Origin: DASUNP01 sp035249305 | GTDB taxonomy: Bacteria; Acidobacteriota; Blastocatellia; UBA7656 | Direction: 5' to 3' | DNA: 64,000 nucleotides | NCBI GenBank assembly: GCA_035249305.1 | Contig: DATFGQ010000037.1 | Location: 62,001-126,000 of the forward strand | In this document: positions 16,448 through 25,611 of the stretch, piece after piece | How the letters are laid out: every line of letters begins with the position of its first letter | Position numbering within the stretch: position 1 is the first letter of the stretch | Position numbers and translations under genes: made by a program | The notes under the pieces: generated by a model | The model's database searches: none | Told to the model about the DNA's origin: nothing | Seen by the model: only the letters and a program-made list of their open reading frames with translations

Positions 16448-17704
16448 ATGTTACTGAAAGAGGTCCTTCTACAAGCCATCTACGCGCTGATAAATCACCG
16501 CTTCCGCGCGGCGCTGACGATGCTCGGCATAAGCTGGGGCATAGTGACGGTCGTGCTGATGATGGCTTACGGGAACGGATTTCACTCCTCGCTTGAGGTG
16601 GGGCTGGGCGGGGCCTTCTCCGATGGGACGGCGGTGATCTGGCCGGGGCAGACGAGCCAGCAGGCGGGCGGCGAGCGCGCGGGCCGGAGAATTCGATTGA
16701 AAGAAGAGGACGTGGACGCGCTCAAAGAGCTGGGCGTGGTGAAATACGCGAGCCCCGAATACGTCGAAGGCATGCCGCTGGCCTACTCCAACAAGCAGAC
16801 CTCGGCCACGCTGCGCGGGGTCGCGCCCGAATACGCCTTGATGCGAAACGAAGTCGCCCAGGAGGGCCGCTTCTTCGACACGGAAGACACCGAGAAGCGA
16901 CGCCGCGTCGTATTCCTCGGGACCGAAGTGGCGCGCAAGCTGTTCGGCAACAATTCGGCGGTCGGCGAGTCGATCCGCATAAAGGGATTGTCGTTTGAAG
17001 TGATTGGCGTTCTTGCCGACAAGGTGCAGATGTCGTCTTACTACTCGCCTGACAAGTACTGCGTCTTTATCCCCTACACGGTCGTCGGCCAGCTCTTTTA
17101 TCAGGATTTCGTAGACAACCTCGTGGTCGAGATCGTAGACACTTCGAGGACCGAGCAGGCGCTCAAGCAGATCAAAGAGACGCTTGCCGCGCGCCACGAC
17201 TTTGACCCGCGCGACGAGCGCGCCATCCAGCTCCACGGCTCTGTGGAGATGAAGAAGATCATAGGCGGTATCACGGGCGGGCTGAAGCTGGTCCTCGGGT
17301 TCATAGGCACGCTGACCTTGATGATAGGCGGCGTAGGCGTGATGAACATAATGCTCGTCTCTGTGACCGAGCGCACGCGTGAGATAGGCATTCGCAAGGC
17401 GCTCGGCGCGCGACGCCGCCACATACTTTTCCAGTTCTTGCTCGAAGGGCTGGTCATCACTTTCTTAGGCGGCGCGGTCGGCGTCGTCTTGTCCTACGCG
17501 CTCGCCGCCCTGGTAGGCGCGCGGCCGTTCTTAGCAGAGTTGCTCGAAGACGCCTCGCGCCGCACGGACATTCACCTGCTGCTGTCGGCCGACGTTCTGC
17601 TCACGGCGACGGGCATACTCGTGCTCGTAGGAGTGGTGAGCGGATTCTGGCCCGCCTTCCGCGCGTCGCGCATGGACCCTATCGAATCGCTCCGCTACGA
17701 ATAA
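16448..17704 (+). CDS. MacB-type ABC transporter permease, second copy
   Basis: This 418-residue protein begins one base after the stop of its paralogue. It has the same design: one N-terminal helix (FRAALTMLGISWGIVTVVLM), a periplasmic domain, and three C-terminal helices with GGVGVMNIMLVSVTERTREI. Its similarity to the preceding protein suggests a heterodimeric exporter in which the two permeases face each other, with the adaptor at 13834 docking on top. The ATPase must be encoded elsewhere. It ends with PIESLRYE, the usual FtsX-family ending. Confidence 0.9.
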   Translation: MLLKEVLLQAIYALINHRFRAALTMLGISWGIVTVVLMMAYGNGFHSSLEVGLGGAFSDGTAVIWPGQTSQQAGGERAGRRIRLKEEDVDALKELGVVKYASPEYVEGMPLAYSNKQTSATLRGVAPEYALMRNEVAQEGRFFDTEDTEKRRRVVFLGTEVARKLFGNNSAVGESIRIKGLSFEVIGVLADKVQMSSYYSPDKYCVFIPYTVVGQLFYQDFVDNLVVEIVDTSRTEQALKQIKETLAARHDFDPRDERAIQLHGSVEMKKIIGGITGGLKLVLGFIGTLTLMIGGVGVMNIMLVSVTERTREIGIRKALGARRRHILFQFLLEGLVITFLGGAVGVVLSYALAALVGARPFLAELLEDASRRTDIHLLLSADVLLTATGILVLVGVVSGFWPAFRASRMDPIESLRYE

Positions 17705-17793
17705 GCTCAATCCTCTCAGGCATCCGCTCGCCATAAAACCGCATCAGAGCAGACCGTACGTCAAGAACAATCTCTCAGCGGGAGGCCAGCACC

Positions 17794-19056
17794 GTGTTTT
17801 CAAGGATCGCCGCCATAGGATTCGTCTACCTTATCGCCACGCTCGGGTGGGTCGCTCTGGGCGCCACCATCGCTTACCGGACTGACAACCAGGACGCCTC
17901 GCTCAAGAGCGAAGTCGGGCAACTGTGGGGGACGCCGCTCGTTCAACAATCGCCGCGAGCCTCGCTCGCAGTCGAACGGCCGGTCGATAAAAAGACCAAG
18001 TCGAAGGACGCGCAGACGAATGTCGCGAGCCAGCCCCCGCCCGTAGACCAGTACGACGTGCCGATCGTCGAGAACGACATACGAGTGGGCCTGGAGCTTG
18101 ACCAGCGTCAGAAGGGGCTGCTGTGGTATTCGACGTACCGCGTGCGGTTCACCGCTAACTACACGTTCGAGAACGTGCAAGAGAAAGACGGGGAGATGGT
18201 AATCCGTTTCACCTTCCCCGCAAGCGATGGGCTTTACGACGAATTCAAATTTGAAATCGACGGCGCGCAGGTCCCTACGACAAGGAAAGAGTCAAACCAG
18301 CTCTTCGCTCGCGTCCCGAGTCATTCGAAGCAGCGCCACCGGCTTTCTATCAACTATTACTCGAACGGGATTGATAGTTTCATCTACCGCTTCGGCGACG
18401 GGATAAGCGAGGTGCGCAATTTTCAGCTCGCGGCCGCGACGAATTTCGAAGGCGTAGATTTTCCCGGAAACACGCTCTCGCCGACCTCGAAAGAGAAGCG
18501 AGATGGCGGCTGGCAACTGACGTGGAGCTATAAAGACCTGATCACGGGAAACGGCATCGGCGTCGAGATGCCCCGCAAGATAAACCCCGGCCCCCTGGCC
18601 GCGCGCATCTCTTACTTCGCGCCGGTGTCACTGGGCTTCTTCTTCTTTCTGATCTTCATCATCTCGCTGATGAAGGGCGTGCGGCTCCACCCTATGAACT
18701 ACTTCTTCCTCGCGGCCTCCTTCTTCGCCTTCCACCTGCTGCTCTCTTACCTCGTAGACCATGTCTCGATCCACCTGGCGTTCGTCATCTGCTCGCTCGT
18801 GTCGATCTTCCTGGTCATCTCGTACATGCGCATAGTCGTGGGTAGCCGGTTCGCTTACATCGAGACGGGCCTGTCGCAGTTCGTCTACCTCATAGGCTTC
18901 TCTTACGCCTTCTTCATCGAAGGCTTCACGGGGCTGGCGGTCACGATCGGGGCCATCGTCACGCTGTTCGTCGTGATGCAGATGACCGCGCGCATCAACT
19001 GGGCGGAAAAGTTCAAGGCTTTAGGGGCGCGCAAGGTCGCGGAGCTGCGAGAGTAG
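17794..19056 (+). CDS. CreD-like inner membrane protein
   Basis: This 420-residue protein starts with a GTG after GGGAGGCCAGCACC. It has one N-terminal helix, a long extracytoplasmic beta-rich domain (about residues 30-265) and about five to six helices at the C-terminus. The helices match the CreD pattern: a 'HPMNYFFLAASFFAFHLLL' region where CreD has HPxQY, then LVDHVSIHLAF, and a final AVTIGAIVTLFVVM followed by ARINW. CreD is an envelope protein of the CreBC regulon, linked to envelope integrity; its biochemistry is unknown. No CreBC pair is nearby. Confidence 0.75.
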   Translation: MFSRIAAIGFVYLIATLGWVALGATIAYRTDNQDASLKSEVGQLWGTPLVQQSPRASLAVERPVDKKTKSKDAQTNVASQPPPVDQYDVPIVENDIRVGLELDQRQKGLLWYSTYRVRFTANYTFENVQEKDGEMVIRFTFPASDGLYDEFKFEIDGAQVPTTRKESNQLFARVPSHSKQRHRLSINYYSNGIDSFIYRFGDGISEVRNFQLAAATNFEGVDFPGNTLSPTSKEKRDGGWQLTWSYKDLITGNGIGVEMPRKINPGPLAARISYFAPVSLGFFFFLIFIISLMKGVRLHPMNYFFLAASFFAFHLLLSYLVDHVSIHLAFVICSLVSIFLVISYMRIVVGSRFAYIETGLSQFVYLIGFSYAFFIEGFTGLAVTIGAIVTLFVVMQMTARINWAEKFKALGARKVAELRE

Positions 19057-19064
19057 ATTTCTTG

Positions 19065-19700
19065 ATGCGCCGGGGGCGTCTGGCTACAATACCGTTGGTG
19101 AAATCTATAACGGTCGGAATCAGCGGAGCGAGCGGCGCCATCTACGCCAGGCGTCTGCTCGTTCAGCTCGAAATGAGCGACGAGGTGCGCCGGGTCAATC
19201 TGGTCATCAGCGGGCCGGGCCGCCGCGTCATAAGCGACGAGCTGGACATACCGGCCACGAATGACGCCGACGAGATGGTTCGGGAGCTGCTCGGCCGCCC
19301 ATCGATCAAGACGACGGTCTTTCACCCAGGCGACATCGGCGCGACCATCGCTTCGGGCTCGTACCCGGTCGACGGCATGGTGATAATTCCCTGCTCCGCC
19401 TCGACGCTCGGCGTGCTGGCGTCGGGCTCGTCCCGCAACCTGTTGCACCGCGCGGCCGACGTATGTTTGAAAGAAGGGCGAAGGCTGGTCCTTGTCCCGC
19501 GCGAGACGCCGCTGTCGAGCATACACCTTGAAAACATGCTCCGATTGCGCCAGGCGGGCGCGATGATCGTTCCGGCGATGCCCGCTTTTTATCACAGGCC
19601 CGCCGACATCACCTCGCTCGTCGACCACTTCGTTTATCGCGTGATGGATCACCTCGGACTTCAGCACTCGCAAGAGACCGTATGGCAGGGGGACATTTGA
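19065..19700 (+). CDS. ubiX: UbiX-type flavin prenyltransferase
   Basis: This protein of about 211 residues opens with the family's signature TVGISGASGAIYARRLL, the FMN-binding region, and later contains VIIPCSASTLGVLASG and LVPRETPLSSIHLENML. UbiX makes the prenylated FMN cofactor used by UbiD decarboxylases in quinone synthesis. The start is uncertain: ATG at 19065 or GTG at 19098, the latter closer to the usual N-terminus. The ubiA gene overlaps its 3' end. In menaquinone-making bacteria the two act with a UbiD-type enzyme in the futalosine route. A heptamer repeat covers its stop codon. Confidence 0.93.
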   Translation: MRRGRLATIPLVKSITVGISGASGAIYARRLLVQLEMSDEVRRVNLVISGPGRRVISDELDIPATNDADEMVRELLGRPSIKTTVFHPGDIGATIASGSYPVDGMVIIPCSASTLGVLASGSSRNLLHRAADVCLKEGRRLVLVPRETPLSSIHLENMLRLRQAGAMIVPAMPAFYHRPADITSLVDHFVYRVMDHLGLQHSQETVWQGDI

Positions 19701-20611
19701 AATCTCAGATCTCAAATTTGAAATCTCAAACCGTGGGACGGCGTTTAAGAATCACGCTTGAGATGATCAAGATCGAGCACACGCTGTTTGCGCTGCCGTT
19801 CGCCTTCTTAGGGGCGGCGCTCGCCGCGCGCGAACTGCCGCCGCAGACGGCGGGGTTCTGGGCGGCAAAGCTCGTATGGATAACGCTCGCGATGGTGGGC
19901 GCGCGCTCGGCCGCGATGGCGTTCAATCGCATAGCCGACCGCCGCATCGACGCCGCAAACCCGCGCACGGCCATGCGCGCGCTCCCGGCGGGACTGCTCG
20001 ACCTGCGCTTCGCATGGTTTTTTACATTAGCGTCTGCCGCGCTCTTTCTGTTAGCCGCTTCACAGCTCAACCGGCTGACGCTCATACTGTCGCCCGTGGC
20101 TTTAGGCTCGGTCCTGCTCTACTCATACACGAAGCGCTTCACCGCGCTGTCGCATCTGGTGCTCGGGTGGTGTCTGGCGATAGCGCCCGCGGGCGCGTGG
20201 ATAGCCATTCAAGGGCGGCTGACGATCGTGCCGCTGCTTTTGTCGCTTTCGGTGATGCTGTGGACCGCGGGGTTCGACATCCTTTACGCCTGCCAGGATT
20301 ATGATTTCGACCGGCGCAGCGGGCTTCACTCGATACCGAGCAGGGTCGGCATAACTCGGGCCTTATGGATCGCTCGCGGTATTCATGCGCTGATGTTCGT
20401 CTCGCTGTTGCTGATGTTCCGGGCCGCGGGGCTCGGGTGGATGGGGTTTGCGGGGGTGGCGGCTACCGGCGCGCTGCTAGTGTATCAGCACAGCATCGTT
20501 AAAGCGGACGACCTTTCCCGGCTCAACGCCGCGTTCTTCACTACGAACGCGTTCGTGAGCATCATACTCTTCATCACGATGGCCACAGACGCCCTGCTCG
20601 TCAGCCGTTGA
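19682..20611 (+). CDS. ubiA: UbiA-family prenyltransferase (MqnP-like)
   Basis: The protein has up to 309 residues and about nine hydrophobic helices. The two polyprenyl-diphosphate-binding Asp-rich motifs are NRIADRRIDAANPRTAMRA and DYDFDRRSGLHSIP. The conserved N-terminus LEMIKIEHTLFALPFAFLG is typical of UbiA/MqnP enzymes that attach an isoprenoid tail to 4-hydroxybenzoate or a naphthoate precursor. The first 17 codons from ATG 19682 are made of a heptamer repeat (HLKSQISNLKSQ), so GTG at 19733 may be the true start. It overlaps ubiX and belongs to the same transcription unit. Confidence 0.9.
   Translation: MAGGHLKSQISNLKSQTVGRRLRITLEMIKIEHTLFALPFAFLGAALAARELPPQTAGFWAAKLVWITLAMVGARSAAMAFNRIADRRIDAANPRTAMRALPAGLLDLRFAWFFTLASAALFLLAASQLNRLTLILSPVALGSVLLYSYTKRFTALSHLVLGWCLAIAPAGAWIAIQGRLTIVPLLLSLSVMLWTAGFDILYACQDYDFDRRSGLHSIPSRVGITRALWIARGIHALMFVSLLLMFRAAGLGWMGFAGVAATGALLVYQHSIVKADDLSRLNAAFFTTNAFVSIILFITMATDALLVSR
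19695..19731. repeat. Heptamer array (AATCTCA/AATTTGA units)
   Basis: About five 7-base units (AATCTCA, GATCTCA, AATTTGA, AATCTCA) lie across the ubiX stop codon and the first codons of ubiA. The two halves form an imperfect self-complementary hairpin. The unit is the same type as in the arrays at 25559 and 32528. Confidence 0.85.
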
Positions 20612-20625
20612 GGCCGGATCTCCTT

Positions 20626-21576
20626 ATGGCAAGAATTCTCGTTACAGGCGGGGCAGGCTTCATCGGCAGCCACCTCGTCGATCGATTGCTTGCGACAGGC
20701 CACCTCGTCACGGTCGTCGATAACTTTAACGATTTTTATGACGCGGCGACCAAGCGCGCCAACCTGAGCGCGCACGCGGGGCGCGCGGAGTTTGAGCTTG
20801 TAGAAGCCGACATCACTGAAGCCGAAGCGATAGATCAGGTCTTCGCCCGATCAGAGTTCAACGCAGTGGTCCATCTAGCGGCGCGCGCCGGGGTGCGCCC
20901 TTCGCTTGAGCGCCCGCTGGATTACGAGCGGACGAACGTGCAAGGCACATACGTCTTGCTTGAGGCGGCGCGTCGTCACGGGGTCGAGCGCTTCGTCTTC
21001 GGCTCGTCGAGCTCTGTTTACGGCGTGAACTCGGCGGTCCCTTTCACCGAAAGCGACACGATCGCCCGCCCCATCTCGCCTTACGCGGCGACAAAGATCG
21101 CCGGCGAAGCGGCCTGTCACGTCTACAGCCACCTGTACGGGATTCGCGTAGTCTGCCTGCGGTTCTTCACGGTCTACGGCGCGCGGCAGCGGCCCGACCT
21201 CGCGATACACAAATTCGCGCGATTGATTACCGAAGGGCGCCCCATCCCCGTGTTCGGCGACGGCACGACGCGGCGCGATTACACCTACATCGACGACATC
21301 ATCTCGGGTGTGACGGCCGCAATCAATTATGATCAAAGCCTGTTTGAGATAATCAACCTGGGCGAATCCGAGACGGTCGAGCTTAACAGGCTGATAGAGC
21401 TTCTCGAACGCGCGCTAGACCGCCGGGCCGTCATCGACCGCAAGCCCATGCAGCCGGGCGATGTGCCCGTGACATACGCCGACATAACGAAAGCGCGGCG
21501 GCTGCTCGGCTACGACCCGAAGACGAAGATCGAAGCCGGGATAGAAGAGTTCGCCCGCTGGTTTAAGCAGCAGTAA
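20626..21576 (+). CDS. NAD-dependent sugar-nucleotide epimerase (UDP-glucuronate 4-epimerase-like)
   Basis: This 316-residue short-chain dehydrogenase begins at ATG 20626 with the Rossmann motif ILVTGGAGFIGSHLVD. It has the catalytic SSSSVYG stretch and the Tyr-x-x-x-Lys pair in SPYAATKIAGE, plus FFTVYGARQRPDLAI and GDGTTRRDYTYIDDI, typical of UDP-glucose/UDP-glucuronate epimerases. These supply sugar donors for cell-surface polysaccharides. It follows ubiA closely, and glycosyltransferases lie downstream beyond a repeat cluster, which fits polysaccharide assembly. Confidence 0.9.
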   Translation: MARILVTGGAGFIGSHLVDRLLATGHLVTVVDNFNDFYDAATKRANLSAHAGRAEFELVEADITEAEAIDQVFARSEFNAVVHLAARAGVRPSLERPLDYERTNVQGTYVLLEAARRHGVERFVFGSSSSVYGVNSAVPFTESDTIARPISPYAATKIAGEAACHVYSHLYGIRVVCLRFFTVYGARQRPDLAIHKFARLITEGRPIPVFGDGTTRRDYTYIDDIISGVTAAINYDQSLFEIINLGESETVELNRLIELLERALDRRAVIDRKPMQPGDVPVTYADITKARRLLGYDPKTKIEAGIEEFARWFKQQ

Positions 21577-21591
21577 ATGAACGACCGGATT

Positions 21592-21873
21592 CACCGCAGA
21601 GACGCATAGGGCGCAGAGGAGTACCGCGAGGATATCATCATTAATTACTAAGAGCCCCAAAGGGGCGATAATTCAAAAGCCAGGGGCACCGCCCCTGGAA
21701 AAGGATTGATAGTAATGATAAGCCCTGAAAGGGCGATATTCTTATCGCGCCCTTTCAGGGCTTCGCGTTGTATGCGTGGGTCACCCGGCGCGTTGCGCCG
21801 GGCTATTGAATATCGCCCCTACGGGGCTTTTTCTGCTCTGCGCTTCCTCCTCGTCCTCTGCGCCTCTGCGGTG
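21592..21873. repeat. Composite palindrome cluster C with inverted outer arms
   Basis: The outer arms are related inverted repeats: CACCGCAGAGACGCATAG and following (21592-21620), and TCCTCTGCGCCTCTGCGGTG (21854-21873). Between them are AGGGGC-type hairpins, a CCAGGGGC...GCCCCTGG hairpin (about 21680), the AAGCCCTGAAAGGGCG stem-loop (21720-21763), the CCCGGCGCGTTGCGCCGGG stem and a GCCCCTACGGGGC stem. The segment 21874-22037 has no gene or other pattern that I recognise. Confidence 0.85.
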
Positions 21874-22037
21874 AGATAGCCTTTGCTCTTCATCGCTCCT
21901 CCCAGTCACCGTCTCAATCGCTTCGCTGCTTTGAGCTTGCTTAGTTCGTTTTGGCGGTCTACTATTTTTGAACTGGAGGCCGCTCGCCCGCAGCTTGCCC
22001 GTATGGACTCTTGTAAAGGGCAGTTACTCAACAGGCC

Positions 22038-23057
22038 ATGAAAGAATACCGACTGAAGAGCGTCAAGCAGATTGAAAGCGACCCCGCGAGGCCGGAAATC
22101 TCCGTCTTCCTGCCCGTCTTTAACGAAGAAGAGAATATCGAGCCGCTAAACGAGAAGCTCACTCGCTCGCTTGAGCAACTGGGCCGCAGCTTCGAAGTTA
22201 TCTACGTCGACGACGGCTCGACCGACGGGAGCTTGGAGCGGTTGCGCCTTATTGCCGAGCGCGACCGGCGCGTGCGCGTGATCGCGCTGCGGCGCAACTA
22301 CGGGCAGACGGCCGCGATGAGCGCGGGCATAGACCACGCGCGCGGTGACATCCTGATACCGATGGATGCCGACCTGCAAAACGACCCCGGAGACATCATC
22401 CGGCTGCTTGAAAAGCTCGACCAGGGTTACGACGTTGTGTCGGGCTGGCGCAAGGACCGCAAAGATAAATGGCTGACGCGCCGCATACCTTCGATGATGG
22501 CTAATCGACTGATCTCGGCTATAAGCGGGGTCAAGCTCCACGACTACGGTTGCAGTCTGAAGGCGTACCGCCGCGACGCGCTGGCCGACGTGAAGCTGTA
22601 CGGCGAGATGCACCGCTTCATACCGATCTACGCCAACTGGGCGGGCGCGCGCGTGGCCGAGATACCGGTCACTCATCACGCGCGCCACGCGGGTACTTCC
22701 AAGTACGGGCTGTCGCGGACGATCAAGGTAGTCTTCGACCTCATCACGATAAAGTTCATGTCGAGCTACCTTACGAAGCCGCTCTACCTCTTCGGCATGG
22801 CGGGGCTGATATGCCTGGTCGTCTCAATCATCACGCTGATGCTGGCGCTCTTTTTGAGGTTCGTCCACGACATACACCTCAACCGCATGCCGCTGGCGAC
22901 CTTCGCGATGATCATGTTCGGCATGGGGATACAGTTCATCTTCATGGGGCTGCTGGCCGAGATGATCGTGCGGACCTACCACGAATCGCAGAACAAGCCG
23001 ACCTACCTGATACGCGAGCAGATAAACCTCGACGAGGACGAACCGGCGGAGCTATGA
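22038..23057 (+). CDS. Family 2 glycosyltransferase (DPM1/ArnC-like)
   Basis: This 339-residue protein has an N-terminal GT-A catalytic domain: the nucleotide-binding start EISVFLPVFNEEENIEPL, then VDDGSTDGS and the metal-binding MDADLQNDPGDI. Two hydrophobic helices at the C-terminus (about residues 245-325, LFGMAGLICLVVSIITLML and MIMFGMGIQFIFMGLL) anchor it to the inner membrane. Such proteins transfer a sugar from a nucleotide to a lipid carrier such as undecaprenyl phosphate. The next glycosyltransferase starts within its stop codon, so both probably build one glycolipid. Confidence 0.9.
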   Translation: MKEYRLKSVKQIESDPARPEISVFLPVFNEEENIEPLNEKLTRSLEQLGRSFEVIYVDDGSTDGSLERLRLIAERDRRVRVIALRRNYGQTAAMSAGIDHARGDILIPMDADLQNDPGDIIRLLEKLDQGYDVVSGWRKDRKDKWLTRRIPSMMANRLISAISGVKLHDYGCSLKAYRRDALADVKLYGEMHRFIPIYANWAGARVAEIPVTHHARHAGTSKYGLSRTIKVVFDLITIKFMSSYLTKPLYLFGMAGLICLVVSIITLMLALFLRFVHDIHLNRMPLATFAMIMFGMGIQFIFMGLLAEMIVRTYHESQNKPTYLIREQINLDEDEPAEL

Positions 23058-23797
23058 GCGGGCGCGTCGAGGTCGCGGGGGTCTACGTCGACAACCTCAG
23101 CGAGGACGAGGCGCTCGCGCGCATCGACGAACTGATCGAAGGCGGCGGCTCGCATTACATGACCGTGGTAAACGCGGCGAAGGTCGTGGCCGCGCGGAGC
23201 GACGAGCGGCTGCGAAAGCTTCTTCAAAGGGCGGCCGTCGTGACGGCCGACGGGATGTCGGTCGTCTGGGCGGCGCGTCTGTTGGGCGAGCCGCTCAAGC
23301 AGCGTGTGACGGGCATAGACATGTTCGAGCGGCTTGTCGGGCACGCCGCGCGGAGGGGGCTTACGGTCTACTTTCTCGGCGCGCGCGACTCAAGCGTCCG
23401 TGGCGCGGTCGAGTATTTCACAACGCGGCTGCCCGACTTGCGCGTGGCGGGCTACCGAGACGGTTACTTCGACCGGACGGAATCGGATAAGGTTGCGGAC
23501 GAGATAAGGGAAAGCCGCGCCGATCTGCTCTTTGTCGCGATGGGGTCGCCCGCGCAGGAGAACTGGATAGAGCGCCACCTCGAAGCCACGGGCGCGCGTT
23601 TTGCGCTCGGCGTAGGCGGGAGCTTTGATCACCTGAGCGGGCTGCAACGCCGCGCGCCGGCATGGATGCAGCGGTCGGGGCTTGAGTGGCTGCACAGATT
23701 GGCCCGCGAGCCGCGCCGGCTGTGGCGGCGCTACTTGATAGGCAACACGGTCTTCGTCTGGCTGGTCTTCAAGCAGATGCTCTCGCGCGGGCGGTGA
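23054..23797 (+). CDS. WecG/TagA/CpsF family glycosyltransferase
   Basis: This 247-residue protein begins at the ATG that overlaps the preceding stop (ATGA). It has the family hallmarks VTADGMSVVWAARLLG, VYFLGARDSS and VAMGSPAQENWIE. The family adds ManNAc, GlcNAc or a ManNAc-uronate to a lipid-linked sugar in surface-polymer synthesis. With the GT2 gene upstream it forms a two-step addition module. It ends with RYLIGNTVFVWLVFKQML, a hydrophobic tail that could contact the membrane. The donor is not predictable. Confidence 0.9.
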   Translation: MSGRVEVAGVYVDNLSEDEALARIDELIEGGGSHYMTVVNAAKVVAARSDERLRKLLQRAAVVTADGMSVVWAARLLGEPLKQRVTGIDMFERLVGHAARRGLTVYFLGARDSSVRGAVEYFTTRLPDLRVAGYRDGYFDRTESDKVADEIRESRADLLFVAMGSPAQENWIERHLEATGARFALGVGGSFDHLSGLQRRAPAWMQRSGLEWLHRLAREPRRLWRRYLIGNTVFVWLVFKQMLSRGR

Positions 23798-23813
23798 CCG
23801 AGAGTCCAACGAT

Positions 23814-24176
23814 TCAGACGCCGCCCATCTTGGCGCACTTGACCGGCACGCCGTCCTTTATCACCTGCTCAAAATCTTTGCCCTGCGTCTGTCTTACAAA
23901 GCCTAGAAAGTTATAGATCTTTGCTATCTCGTCCGCGCCGAAACCGAACCCGTTCAGCAAGTCATCGCTGGCGCGGAAAGAGAGCGGGTGCGGGGCGACT
24001 CTGAATTCGAGGCCCAGCGTCTCGTGCAACTTCAGTATTACTTCGTATAAGTCCTTGAGCACTGTGAAGGAAGAGATGAGGCAATCATAATCTCCCCGGC
24101 TCGCTCTGGTTAAAAGGTATAGGTAGTCGGCGTTGTAGTTCTCGACGAAAGCGTCGAACTCTTCTTGTTTTAGCAT
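23814..24176 (-). CDS. Hypothetical 120-residue protein
   Basis: This small acidic protein is transcribed from the opposite strand, convergent with the glycosyltransferase gene that ends at 23797. It is predicted mostly helical, with no signal peptide or membrane helix, and includes LLTRASRGDYDCLISSFTVL and FEQVIKDGVPVKCAKMGG. GGGAG precedes its ATG. No family is recognised, and no neighbouring gene suggests a function. Confidence 0.55.
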   Translation of the reverse strand: MLKQEEFDAFVENYNADYLYLLTRASRGDYDCLISSFTVLKDLYEVILKLHETLGLEFRVAPHPLSFRASDDLLNGFGFGADEIAKIYNFLGFVRQTQGKDFEQVIKDGVPVKCAKMGGV

Positions 24177-24366
24177 TAACTCCCACCGCCCTCTGCTCGT
24201 TCTCGCTCATCGGTCCACAATAGCGGGGAGGGCTGCCGAGTGGTAACGCGCTCGGTGGCCTCATTTTCGATTAAGACTGCTGTTGTGTCAAGCTTGTCAG
24301 AACGCTACAATCAAGGTTTGATTAAAGGCTAAGCTCTTTGAGTTGAAGCCAAAAGGAGATGCCGCC

Positions 24367-25560
24367 ATGTCTAGAGAACGCAAACCACTTGCGGAAGTAG
24401 GCGGGAAGGCGGGCGACGTTCGCCCTTTGAATAAATCGGCCGAGCTGGCTTCGCTGCTTGAGAACCACCGCGGCGAGCGCCACGCCATAGTCATGCAGGA
24501 CTACCCCGACCCCGACGCCATAAGCTCGGCCTGGGCTCACAAGATGATAGCCGCGCGCTACGGCATAGACTGTGACATAGTCTACGAAGGGCGCATCAGC
24601 CACCAGGAGAACCTGGCCCTGGTCCAGCTTACCGACATAGAGCTGGTGCGATGCGGCGAGAACGGCGACCTCTCGCAATACGAAGGCACGGTCTTTGTCG
24701 ACAACCAGGGGACCACGGCCTCGCTCACCGACCGCTTCGACGCGCTGGGCGTCAAGCCGCTGGTCATCGTAGATCACCACGAGCGCCAAGACCGCATCGA
24801 AGCCGTCTACACGGACATACGCAAGATAGGCGCGACCGCGACCATCTACACCGAATACATACGCGAGGGCTTGCTTGAGCTGAACAAGAGCGACGTGCAG
24901 CATGTGCGTCTCGCCACCGCGCTCATGCACGGGATACGCAGCGAGACGTCGGGGCTCATACGCGCGCGCGAAGAGGAGATGGAGGCGGGGACTTTCCTGG
25001 CGCGCTTCACGGACCACTCGCTGTTAGAAGACATACTGTCGGTTAAGAGGTCAAAGCAAGTTATGGATGTCATACGGCTGGCGCTGGAGAACCGCGAAGT
25101 TCGCGAGAGCTATTCGATCTCGGGCGTGGGCTACCTGCGCAGCGAGGACCGCGACTCCATACCGCAGGCCGCCGACTTTCTGCTCACCGAAGAGAACATA
25201 CACACGGCCATAGTCTACGGGATAATAATGAAGGGCGACCGCGAGATGGTCGTGGGCTCTATGCGCACGAGCAAGGTGACGCTCAACCCGGACGAGTTTT
25301 TGAAGGAGGCGCTCGGCGCGACCGAGACGGGCCGCTACTATGGCGGGGGGCGTCGCGGGGCCGGGGGCTTCGAGATACCTATAGGCTTTCTTGCCGCCAT
25401 AAAAGATGACGACCTGCTGAGGATGAAGTGGCGGCTCTACGACGACCTTATAAAGAAAAAGCTCTTCGCAAAGATAGGCGTCCAGACTCCCGTGATGAGA
25501 AGCGAGCGCGCCGAAACTCACCGCGGCGAAACTGGCCCGCTGCGCGCTGAAGAAGTGTGA
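24367..25560 (+). CDS. DHH-family phosphoesterase (nanoRNase/pAp-phosphatase-like)
   Basis: This 397-residue protein starts at the ATG at 24367, after AAGGAGAT. It has the DHH-domain motifs: Asp residues in MQDYPDPDAISSAWAHK (residues 43-59), VDNQGTT (111-117) and the name-giving Asp136-His137-His138 (VIVDHHERQ). The C-terminal DHHA1-type segment contains GGGRRGAGGFEIP. Relatives degrade short oligoribonucleotides and 3'-phosphoadenosine 5'-phosphate or cyclic dinucleotide products. A heptamer array begins at its stop codon. The extended 20-residue N-terminus is unusual and uncharacterised. Confidence 0.9.
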   Translation: MSRERKPLAEVGGKAGDVRPLNKSAELASLLENHRGERHAIVMQDYPDPDAISSAWAHKMIAARYGIDCDIVYEGRISHQENLALVQLTDIELVRCGENGDLSQYEGTVFVDNQGTTASLTDRFDALGVKPLVIVDHHERQDRIEAVYTDIRKIGATATIYTEYIREGLLELNKSDVQHVRLATALMHGIRSETSGLIRAREEEMEAGTFLARFTDHSLLEDILSVKRSKQVMDVIRLALENREVRESYSISGVGYLRSEDRDSIPQAADFLLTEENIHTAIVYGIIMKGDREMVVGSMRTSKVTLNPDEFLKEALGATETGRYYGGGRRGAGGFEIPIGFLAAIKDDDLLRMKWRLYDDLIKKKLFAKIGVQTPVMRSERAETHRGETGPLRAEEV

Positions 25561-25604
25561 TTTGAGATTTCAAATTTGAGATCTCGAATTTGAAATCTCA
25601 AATC
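25559..25604. repeat. Heptamer array (GATTTGA/AATCTCA units)
   Basis: Six successive 7-base units (GATTTGA, GATTTCA, AATTTGA, GATCTCG, AATTTGA, AATCTCA) span the stop codon of the DHH gene and fold back on themselves. Most of the array can pair in a long imperfect hairpin. Confidence 0.85.
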
Positions 25605-25611
25605 GTTACTC

